Origin: GCA-2733415 sp964276095
Lineage (GTDB): Bacteria > Bacteroidota > Bacteroidia > Flavobacteriales > Flavobacteriaceae
Length of the DNA stretch: 64,000 nt
NCBI GenBank assembly: GCA_964276095.1
Contig: CAXYDR010000001.1
Location: 930,001 to 994,000, forward strand
Direction of reading: 5' to 3'
Shown here: positions 56,857-64,000 of the stretch, in pieces
Layout of the letters: each line of letters starts with the position of its first letter
Position numbering within the stretch: the first letter of the stretch is position 1
The notes under the pieces: model-generated
Told to the model about the DNA's origin: nothing
The model's database searches: none
The model's input: the letters and a program-made list of their open reading frames with translations, nothing else
Translations under genes and position numbers: made by a program

Positions 56857-59800
56857 ATGAATACAATTAAACTAGCCACCACCCTCCTATTACTAATTAC
56901 AACATTAAGTATATTCAGTCAAGAAAAGACAAAAAATAAACCTTGGGATGTATCAAACCCGGAAGGTGAATGGAACTTTAAAGAATTAAAGCTATCTACT
57001 AACGAAGGGACTTGGATGAATATAGATATCAGTCCTGACGGTAAATATATTGTTTTTGATTTACTTGGAGACATATATAAAATGAATATTGATGGTGGAA
57101 AAGCTACAGTATTAAGAAAAGGATTACCATTTGAAGTTCAACCACGATTTAGTCCTGATGGGAAGGCTATTTCATTTACTAGTGATGCTGGTGGAGGTGA
57201 TAATATTTGGACTATGGATGTTAATGGCGAAAATGCTAAACAAGTTACTAAAGAAAAATTTCGATTACTTAATAATGCTATATGGACAAATGATAGCAAA
57301 TATATCATTGCACGTAAACACTTTACATCTAGTAGGTCCGTTGGTGCTGGAGAATTATGGATGTATCATAAATCTGGCGGAAGTGGGATTCAACTTACTA
57401 AAAAGAAAAATGAGCAACAGGATGTAAACGAGCCTAGTTTATCACCTGATGGAAAATTCTTATACTATAGTGAAGACATGTATCCAGGAGGTTATTTCCA
57501 ATATAATAAAGATCCAAACAGCCAAATTTATGTAATAAATAGATATGAAATGGAAACCGGAAAAATCGAACGAATCACTGGAGGTCCAGGAGGGGCTGCA
57601 AGACCACAAGTATCTAGAGATGGTAAAAAGTTAGCTTTTGTAAAACGAATACGTACTAAAACTGTATTATACATCCACGACTTAGAAACTGGAGAGGAAT
57701 GGCCTGTATATGACAAGTTAAATAAAGACCAACAAGAAGCTTGGGCTATATTTGGTGTTTATACCAATTTTAACTGGATGCCAAATAATGAAGATATTGT
57801 ATACTGGTCTGGTGGAAAAATTAATAAAATAAACATCAACTCTTTACAAGTTACAAATATCCCATTTCAGGTTGATGCAACTATTAAAATAGCTAAAGCA
57901 ATTGAATTTGACACCCCTGTTTCTCCAAATACATTTGATGTAAAAGTAATTAGAAGCGCTATAACTTCGCCTGATAAAAAATTAGTTATCTATAATGCTT
58001 TAGGTTATTTATGGTCCAAAAAACTACCTAACGGTACTCCAAAGCGATTAACTGCAAGTACTGATTTTGAATTTGAACCAACCTTTTCTCCAAATGGAAA
58101 AGTAATAACTTATGTTACTTGGAATGATGAAAATCTTGGAGCAATCTATAAACTTTCATTAGAAAATGGTAATCCTGAAAAAATAAGTAAAGAAAAGGGA
58201 ATATTCAGAAACCCATCATACTCACATAATGGCGATCAAATTGTATATAGGAAAGAATCCGGAAACAATGAACAAGGAAGAACTTTTAGTAAGAAACCAG
58301 GACTATATACAATGAATTCAGATGGTAGCAATATTAAGTTCATAACTAAAGAAGGTGACTACCCTACTTTCAACAATGACAACTCAAGAATTATTTACCA
58401 GAATGGAGGTGTGTTTTTTGGCAACTTAACTAAAGAGTTAAAAAGTGTTGATTTAAATGGTTTTGATCAAAAAACAATAATTAAATCAAAGCACGGAAAT
58501 AGATTAGTACCAAGTCCAGATGGAAAGTGGATTGCTTTTATACATCTACACAAGGTCTATATGTCTCCTATGCCCAAAACAGGTCAAACTTTAGACTTAA
58601 CAGATAAAACAAAATCAATCCCTGTTACACAACTATCAAAGGATGCAGGAATTAACTTACATTGGTCTAAAGATAGTAAAACAATTCATTGGACACTTGG
58701 TAACAAGTATTACACTACTCAAGCTTCAGAAAAAGCAACACTTGTTAACAAAGGAATTACACTAAAGCATGTCGTAAAAACTGACAAGCCTAATGGTGTA
58801 ATTGCTTTTAAAGGAGCTACGATTATTACTATGGAGGGTAATGAAGTAATTAAAAATGGAACAATTATAGTAAAAGACAATATTATTGAAGCAATAGGTA
58901 GTAGCTTAACAATCGAAATTCCTACTAATGCAAAAGTTTATGATGTAACTGGTAAAACAATTATGCCAGGAATGGTTGATGCTCATGCACATATTGGAGG
59001 TTTTAGGTTTGGTTTAACTACACAAAAGCATTGGCAATTTTATGCAAATTTAGCATATGGAATTACAACTGCCCACGATCCTTCAGCTCATACCGAGACA
59101 GTTTTCGCTCTTTCAGAACTACAAAAAAATGGAACCTTAGTTGGGCCAAGGCTTTATTCAACTGGATTTATATTATATGGAGCTGAAGGAGACTTTAAAG
59201 CTGTAATTAACAACCTAGAAGACGCTCGCTCTTCTATTAGACGTACAAAAGCATTTGGAGCACTCTCTGTTAAAAGTTATAATCAACCAAGAAGAGATCA
59301 ACGCCAACAGATATTGCAAGCCGCAAGAGAAGAGGGCATTTTTGTAGTACCTGAAGGTGGGTCAAATTTTTATCATAATATTTCTATGATTATGGATGGT
59401 CATACTGGAGTTGAACATAATATACCAGTTGCACCCGTTTATAAAGATGTATTAGAACTTTGGGGAAAAAGTAATGTTGGATATACCCCTACATTAATTG
59501 TTAACTATGGAGGTATAAATGGAGAGTATTATTGGTATCAAAACACTAATGTTTGGGAAAATGAAAAATTATTAAAATATACCCCAAGAGGCATTATAGA
59601 TTCACGCTCAAGACATCGCATGATGTTACCGGAAGAAGAATATAAAAACGGTCCTGTTTTAGTATCTGAAACCACAAAAGCACTAAGTGACGCAGGTGTA
59701 AAAGTTAATTTAGGAGCACACGGTCAAATACAAGGTTTAGGAGCACATTGGGAACTGTGGCTGCTGCAACAAGGTGGAATGACTAATCATGAAGCTTTAA

Positions 59801-60117
59801 AGGCCGCTACAATTAATGGAGCAAATTATATAGGAGCTGGTAATGATATTGGTTCATTGAAAAAAGGTAAGCTTGCTGATTTAATAGTTTTGGATGAAAA
59901 CCCTTTAGAAGATATAAGAAATTCGGAAAGTATTATTTACACCATGATTAATGGCCGTTTATACGACACTGAAACGATGAATGAAATTGGGAACTCACCA
60001 AAAAAACGTGGTAAATTTTATTGGGAAAATTCTAAATATAATGAAGCATTTCCATGGCACAAGGAGAGTAATAGTTTTACACAACCAAAATGTGGTTGCA
60101 GCGTAATGAAACACTAA
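56857..60117 (+). CDS. exported TolB-propeller/amidohydrolase fusion protein
   Basis: A 1086-residue exported enzyme. The signal peptide is MNTIKLATTLLLLITTLSIF. Residues about 40-640 hold many WD40-like/TolB beta-propeller repeats (for example ISPDGKYIVFDLLGDIYKMN, FSPDGKAISFTSDAGG). Residues about 660-1060 are an amidohydrolase: metal ligands HxH in MVDAHAHIGG, a further His in GVEHNIP and an HGQ in NLGAHGQIQG, ending in the usual KLADLIVLDENPLEDI. The tail is QPKCGCSVMKH. Such proteins are probable periplasmic or surface peptidases/hydrolases; the substrate is unknown. No T9SS domain is seen. Confidence 0.88.
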   Translation: MNTIKLATTLLLLITTLSIFSQEKTKNKPWDVSNPEGEWNFKELKLSTNEGTWMNIDISPDGKYIVFDLLGDIYKMNIDGGKATVLRKGLPFEVQPRFSPDGKAISFTSDAGGGDNIWTMDVNGENAKQVTKEKFRLLNNAIWTNDSKYIIARKHFTSSRSVGAGELWMYHKSGGSGIQLTKKKNEQQDVNEPSLSPDGKFLYYSEDMYPGGYFQYNKDPNSQIYVINRYEMETGKIERITGGPGGAARPQVSRDGKKLAFVKRIRTKTVLYIHDLETGEEWPVYDKLNKDQQEAWAIFGVYTNFNWMPNNEDIVYWSGGKINKININSLQVTNIPFQVDATIKIAKAIEFDTPVSPNTFDVKVIRSAITSPDKKLVIYNALGYLWSKKLPNGTPKRLTASTDFEFEPTFSPNGKVITYVTWNDENLGAIYKLSLENGNPEKISKEKGIFRNPSYSHNGDQIVYRKESGNNEQGRTFSKKPGLYTMNSDGSNIKFITKEGDYPTFNNDNSRIIYQNGGVFFGNLTKELKSVDLNGFDQKTIIKSKHGNRLVPSPDGKWIAFIHLHKVYMSPMPKTGQTLDLTDKTKSIPVTQLSKDAGINLHWSKDSKTIHWTLGNKYYTTQASEKATLVNKGITLKHVVKTDKPNGVIAFKGATIITMEGNEVIKNGTIIVKDNIIEAIGSSLTIEIPTNAKVYDVTGKTIMPGMVDAHAHIGGFRFGLTTQKHWQFYANLAYGITTAHDPSAHTETVFALSELQKNGTLVGPRLYSTGFILYGAEGDFKAVINNLEDARSSIRRTKAFGALSVKSYNQPRRDQRQQILQAAREEGIFVVPEGGSNFYHNISMIMDGHTGVEHNIPVAPVYKDVLELWGKSNVGYTPTLIVNYGGINGEYYWYQNTNVWENEKLLKYTPRGIIDSRSRHRMMLPEEEYKNGPVLVSETTKALSDAGVKVNLGAHGQIQGLGAHWELWLLQQGGMTNHEALKAATINGANYIGAGNDIGSLKKGKLADLIVLDENPLEDIRNSESIIYTMINGRLYDTETMNEIGNSPKKRGKFYWENSKYNEAFPWHKESNSFTQPKCGCSVMKH

Positions 60118-60118
60118 T

Positions 60119-60152
60119 AAAAAAAGCCATCTATTTAGATGGCTTTTTTTAT
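60119..60152. terminator. bidirectional terminator after the amidohydrolase gene
   Basis: Stem AAAAGCCATCTA / TAGATGGCTTTT with a short loop and T/A-runs on both sides, directly after the stop codon and 71 bases beyond the convergent peptidase stop. Confidence 0.92.
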
Positions 60153-60222
60153 TAACGCTTAACAGATATCATCTATTTTGAGTGTTTGTAAATGATATTT
60201 TACTTAAAATAACTATTCAAAA

Positions 60223-62349
60223 CTATTTCTTCGGATGAACTAATTTCATTTCATCAATTAAGTGAGTAGCGCCTGCATATTTATCTATTATAAATAAAAT
60301 ATAACGGGCATCAACCATAATGTTTCTACAAATTGATGGATCATAATTCATATCACTCATAGTACCTTCCCAAACTCTATCGAAGTTTAATCCAATTAAA
60401 TTACCATGAGCATCAATTGCTGGACTCCCAGAATTACCACCAGTAGTATGATTCGTTCCTAAAAAACAAACCGGTACTTTTCCATTTGTATCAGCATATT
60501 GTCCGTAATCTTTAGTTTTATGTAGCTCTAATAATTTCTCTGGCACATTAAACTCATAATCTCCTGGAATATGCTTTTCAACAATACCATCTAAATAACT
60601 TACCGGATTGTAATAAACTGCATCTCTAGGCGCATACCCTTTAACTTGACCATAAGTAACTCTTAACGTACTATTTGCATCAGGATAATACCTGTCGCTT
60701 GGCAATACTTCCATTAACGCTTTCATATATTGCTTTTGAACTTTAGCAATCTCACCATTTAAACGCTGATAATTTGGCTCTAAGTCGCTATAAAACTCTG
60801 CAATATATGGTTTTGCATACTTGTAAGCTGCATCATTATTTATTACTGAAATAACATTATTTGAAGTTCCATCTAATACCTTTAAAGCGTCAGTTAAATT
60901 TGTAAATGATGATGAGTTATAAAAATCACTATTACTATTTTTTGCATCATACAAAGGCATTATAGCCTCAAAGATTCCTTTATCAACATTTACATTATAA
61001 TTCTTTTGAATACGGGTGATTTGAGATACTACGTATTGTTTTGCCTTTTTATAAGCGTCAGTATCATTAATGTCCTTTGAATTATCAGATGCTGCTCTAT
61101 TTAATTTATCAATACGCTGCTCAAACTGATACAAACGAAACATTGTTTGCATCAACTCACTATTTCTATAAAAAATTTCTATAAAATTAGATCGCTTTAC
61201 AGCATAAGGTTCGAACTCTCCATAGAGCTTATCAAAATCGGCTAGTAAATTTTGATACTTCTTATATTTATTTTTATCAATAGCTTTAGTAAATGTTTTT
61301 TCAAAAGCACGTTTTTTAGCTATTGCATTACTTTTTTCTATTCCTTGATTTTCACCTATCCATTTTTTCCAATAATTAGCTATACTTGCTTGCTTAGACG
61401 CGTATTGAATACGGGTTTTGTCATCAGATTTCATAGCTGCGTCAATCACTTTTAGTGCTTCTTCACGAATTTTAATATTCGTAGGATTAACTTTTTTAGT
61501 AATTTGCTCTACAGCTACTGCTGGCAAATATTCGTTTGTTCTTCCTGGGAAACCGAAAACCATAGTAAAGTCACCTTCCTGAATACCATCTAATGAAACT
61601 GGTAAGAAATGTTTTGGTGTATAAGGAACATTATCCTTTGAATATTTTGCTGGACGATTGTTTTTATCTGCATAAATACGAAACATTGAAAAATCTCCAG
61701 TGTGACGTGGGAACATCCAATTGTCTGTATCAGACCCAAATTTACCAATTGCTGATGGTGGCGCTCCAACCAAACGAATATCTTCAAATGATTCAGTTAC
61801 AAATAAGAAATACTGATTTCCTTTGAAAAAAGCTTTCACCTTTGTGCTTTGCCATACTTCTTTTTGAAATGACTTTTGTAAAGTATTTGTGTTTTTTTGA
61901 ATTAAACTTTGTGTTTCTTTTGGAGACATATCATCTGAAACTCCTTTTAAAACTGCTTTTGTTACATCCTCTATACTTATAATAAAAGTAACTTCTAAGT
62001 TTTTATTTGGCAACTCCTCGTCTAATGACATTGCCCAAAACCCATCTTTTAAATAATCCTCTTCAACAGAAGAATGTGATTGGATTTGACCAAAACCACA
62101 ATGATGATTAGTTAATAATAATCCTTTTGGAGAAATAACTTCTGCAGTACAACCTCCATTAAAATGGACTATTGCATCTTTAAGGCTTGAATTGTTTACA
62201 TCGTAAATATCATCGGCGGATAATTTACTTCCTAAACTTTGCATTTCAGTTTCATTCATTCCTTTTAATAATGAAGGAATCCACATTCCTCCTTGCTGTG
62301 CAGAAACATTAACATAAATAAATAATAGTAATACTTTTAGTAACTTCAT
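60223..62349 (-). CDS. S46-family dipeptidyl-peptidase (DPP7/DPP11-like)
   Basis: A 708-residue periplasmic serine peptidase. Signal peptide: MKLLKVLLLFIYVNVSA. The S46 fold is chymotrypsin-like: the catalytic His is in LLLTNHHCGFGQIQ (about residue 84-88), and the catalytic Ser is in TGGNSGSPAIDAHGNLIGLNFD (near 650), just after the Asp. The family removes dipeptides from the N-terminus of peptides; the acidic or hydrophobic preference depends on one S1-pocket residue that I cannot place reliably here. Single-gene unit. Confidence 0.93.
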   Translation of the reverse strand: MKLLKVLLLFIYVNVSAQQGGMWIPSLLKGMNETEMQSLGSKLSADDIYDVNNSSLKDAIVHFNGGCTAEVISPKGLLLTNHHCGFGQIQSHSSVEEDYLKDGFWAMSLDEELPNKNLEVTFIISIEDVTKAVLKGVSDDMSPKETQSLIQKNTNTLQKSFQKEVWQSTKVKAFFKGNQYFLFVTESFEDIRLVGAPPSAIGKFGSDTDNWMFPRHTGDFSMFRIYADKNNRPAKYSKDNVPYTPKHFLPVSLDGIQEGDFTMVFGFPGRTNEYLPAVAVEQITKKVNPTNIKIREEALKVIDAAMKSDDKTRIQYASKQASIANYWKKWIGENQGIEKSNAIAKKRAFEKTFTKAIDKNKYKKYQNLLADFDKLYGEFEPYAVKRSNFIEIFYRNSELMQTMFRLYQFEQRIDKLNRAASDNSKDINDTDAYKKAKQYVVSQITRIQKNYNVNVDKGIFEAIMPLYDAKNSNSDFYNSSSFTNLTDALKVLDGTSNNVISVINNDAAYKYAKPYIAEFYSDLEPNYQRLNGEIAKVQKQYMKALMEVLPSDRYYPDANSTLRVTYGQVKGYAPRDAVYYNPVSYLDGIVEKHIPGDYEFNVPEKLLELHKTKDYGQYADTNGKVPVCFLGTNHTTGGNSGSPAIDAHGNLIGLNFDRVWEGTMSDMNYDPSICRNIMVDARYILFIIDKYAGATHLIDEMKLVHPKK

Positions 62350-62415
62350 TTTAACTCTTATTTTCGATTTATTGGATTAAGTACTAGATGTATTTTTACT
62401 TACATCTCATTTGTT

Positions 62416-62423
62416 CAAATATA
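62416..62423 (-). promoter_or_regulatory. probable -7 box of the S46 peptidase gene
   Basis: TATATTTG on the minus strand fits TAnnTTTG and lies 67 bases before the ATG. The -33 TTG is not evident. Confidence 0.35.
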
Positions 62424-62492
62424 ACAAAAGGATAACAAAAACGGAATCCTTTTAACACATAAATATTTTCTATTTAAACAAGAAAGCACCTG

Positions 62493-63557
62493 TTATATTA
62501 ACTTCAAACTTTGCTTTCTTTTAATTTTTCCCGTTGGAGTTTCCGTGAATTTATCTATCACAAAAATTTGTTTTGGAATTTCATATTTTGTCAGCATACA
62601 TTTATCATAATCAGACTTAGATAAACTCATTTCAGTATTAGATTCAATTACAAGAATTAATTTTTCTCCTAGCTTATCGTCAGGAGTACCAATAACAAAA
62701 AAACGTTTTTGTATAAGCTTAGAAAGTTTTTCTTCTATTTGTTCAGGAAATAACTTTATTCCGCCACTATTAATTACATTATCATAACGTCCTAGCCATT
62801 CAAATTTAGTTTTTGAATGCAGCTTAACAATATCATTAGTTGTAATTGTTTCATTGGAAACTAATGGCGCATCGATTACTAAACAATCACGATTGTCTTG
62901 ATATATATTTACACTTGAAAGAATATGGAAATACGAATTATCGTTTTTATTTGAGCTTATTGCATTAAAATTGTTTAATTTTTTTACAGCAATATGTGTA
63001 ATTGTTTCTGTCATACCATAAGTAGCAAAACAATTCGTTTTTACTAATTGAAGCTGTTGGTATAAATAAGGAGACACTACTCCTCCTCCAATAATCAACT
63101 GTTTAATTTTTGACAACTGAGGTAACGATTTTTCGACTTGAAGAGGTACCATTGCGCAAAAATCAAACGAACCTTCAATGTATAATAACGGATTCAATTT
63201 TGGTGATACCAAATGAATATCCCAACCTAAAACCATTGCACGAACTAACATCATTTTACCAGCGATATAATTTGCCGACAAACATAATAAAGCAGTTGTA
63301 TTTTCTTTTATATTAAAATGCTCTCCAGTTGCTAAGGCACTATTACACATGTGCTTTTTGCTTAATTTAATTTCTTTAGGAACACCTGTAGACCCAGAAG
63401 AACGTACTGTTACATATCTTTCTTCATTACTCCATTCTTTTAAAAACAGTCCTATTTCTTGCAAATACAATTCTTCTTCAATAATCAATTCTTCTACATA
63501 ACTTAGAAATGATTGTGAAGTAAAAGAGCTACTATTTATCTTAAATGAAGGATGCAT
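62493..63557 (-). CDS. menE: o-succinylbenzoate-CoA ligase
   Basis: MenE activates o-succinylbenzoate with CoA in menaquinone synthesis. The 354-residue AMP-forming ligase is shorter than the usual 450-500, a known trait of flavobacterial MenE. Motifs: RSSGSTGVPKEI (P-loop, about 53-64), CFATYGMTETITH (about 177-189), WLGRYDNVINSGGIKLFPEQ (hinge, about 258-277) and the C-terminal TPTGKIKRKQSL with the catalytic lysine. The name is by family and length; other acyl-adenylate ligases remain possible. It is 3 bases after the CPBP gene. Confidence 0.85.
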   Translation of the reverse strand: MHPSFKINSSSFTSQSFLSYVEELIIEEELYLQEIGLFLKEWSNEERYVTVRSSGSTGVPKEIKLSKKHMCNSALATGEHFNIKENTTALLCLSANYIAGKMMLVRAMVLGWDIHLVSPKLNPLLYIEGSFDFCAMVPLQVEKSLPQLSKIKQLIIGGGVVSPYLYQQLQLVKTNCFATYGMTETITHIAVKKLNNFNAISSNKNDNSYFHILSSVNIYQDNRDCLVIDAPLVSNETITTNDIVKLHSKTKFEWLGRYDNVINSGGIKLFPEQIEEKLSKLIQKRFFVIGTPDDKLGEKLILVIESNTEMSLSKSDYDKCMLTKYEIPKQIFVIDKFTETPTGKIKRKQSLKLI

Positions 63558-63560
63558 TTA

Positions 63561-64000
63561 TTATTTTGATTCTAATTCAACTAAAGATGGATCTACAACT
63601 TTACCAGTTAATTTTTCTCTCCAATTATTCCATTTATATTTTTTTGAAAAAATGAATAATAAAATCGGAAAAACTACTAGAACAGGTATTAAAATATCAG
63701 CTCCTGCAGATGGCTCAGACATATCTTTTAAAATAGAATTTGTTTGAAATGCGGTCCAATTTGCAGTTACTAATAGTGCTGTTACTAAATTATTTGCGGC
63801 GTGAAACCCTAACGCTAACTCCATGCCTTCATCCATTAAGGTAATTACTCCTAAAAACAGTCCTGTTCCTATGTAATATACCATAATGATATACCCTATT
63901 TTCTCTACTTCAGGGTTGGCAATATGCATTAGTCCAAAAATAAGAGATGTAGTTATTAATGGCATCCATCTGTTCTTAGCAAGAACTCCAATTCCTTGCA
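63561..64000 (-). CDS. CPBP-family intramembrane metalloprotease, C-terminal part (cut by window edge)
   Basis: The frame is open to the right edge (starts QGIGVLAKNRWMPLITTSLI at the boundary), so the N-terminal part with the EExxxR motif is outside. The second motif FGLMHIANPEV and the third GFHAANNLV of the CPBP/CaaX-like (ABI) family are present, between three hydrophobic helices. Members act as prenyl endopeptidases or bacteriocin self-immunity proteins. The C-terminus is a cytoplasmic tail. It ends 3 bases before menE, so the two are co-transcribed. Confidence 0.88.
   Translation of the reverse strand, partial: QGIGVLAKNRWMPLITTSLIFGLMHIANPEVEKIGYIIMVYYIGTGLFLGVITLMDEGMELALGFHAANNLVTALLVTANWTAFQTNSILKDMSEPSAGADILIPVLVVFPILLFIFSKKYKWNNWREKLTGKVVDPSLVELESK

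Overview
The window looks like chromosomal DNA of a member of the Flavobacteriaceae (phylum Bacteroidota), plausibly near Tenacibaculum or Polaribacter. The evidence is the low G+C content, very AT-rich spacers, promoters of the Bacteroidota type (TTG, about 19-21 nt, then TAnnTTTG), a type IX secretion (T9SS) C-terminal sorting domain, a SusC/RagA-style TonB receptor, an S46 peptidase, HisKA_2 kinases, and a 16S 3' end typical of the phylum. Most of it is a core-genome segment. I saw no phage, IS element, CRISPR array or integrase.

Layout. 1-6.1 kb: start of proline dehydrogenase (cut by the edge), aroB, a DinB-fold protein, two tandem paralogous membrane histidine kinases, and an exported protein of unknown role. 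6.1-12 kb (minus): dnaB, accA, then the overlapping cluster tgt - LptF/G-type permease - EamA transporter. 12.2-14.1 kb (plus): a split transketolase whose C-terminal subunit gene carries two single-base insertions. 14.1-16 kb: two tandem secreted PepSY-like paralogues. 16-18.8 kb: an Lrp regulator, then an M14 carboxypeptidase divergent from an XRE regulator with shared repeated operator-like sites, then a small lipoprotein. 19-27 kb: a 7TMR-DISM histidine kinase, MscS channel, and the parE - small membrane protein - parC operon. 27-30 kb: a secreted protein, ychF and a ferredoxin.

29.8-33.8 kb: LuxC-like acyl-CoA reductase, serC and a SerA-like dehydrogenase in one unit, then a DUF937 protein. 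33.8-37.5 kb: a lipoprotein and a putative metal (zinc) uptake unit made of a membrane protein, a His/Cys-rich secreted protein and a TonB receptor with a His/Glu-rich loop. 37.5-42 kb: small membrane protein, monomeric isocitrate dehydrogenase, murQ, and a second DinB-like protein. 42-46.8 kb: a giant adhesin-like T9SS cargo protein. 47.2-52.6 kb: the last 40 codons of a metF gene as a remnant, then a complete minus-strand rRNA operon (16S - tRNA-Ile - tRNA-Ala - 23S - 5S). 53.4-56.8 kb: thrS - infC - rpmI - rplT, with infC starting at a non-standard AUA codon. 56.8-64 kb: secreted TolB-propeller/amidohydrolase, S46 dipeptidyl-peptidase, menE, and a CPBP-family membrane protease cut by the window edge.

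The most interesting points are: the repeated operator set between the M14 carboxypeptidase and XRE genes; the metF remnant beside the rRNA operon; the doubly frameshifted transketolase gene; the loss of zinc-binding cysteines in Tgt; the His/Cys-rich partner of the TonB receptor; and three HisKA_2 kinases without an adjacent response regulator. I did not find a clear-cut new defence or mobile system.
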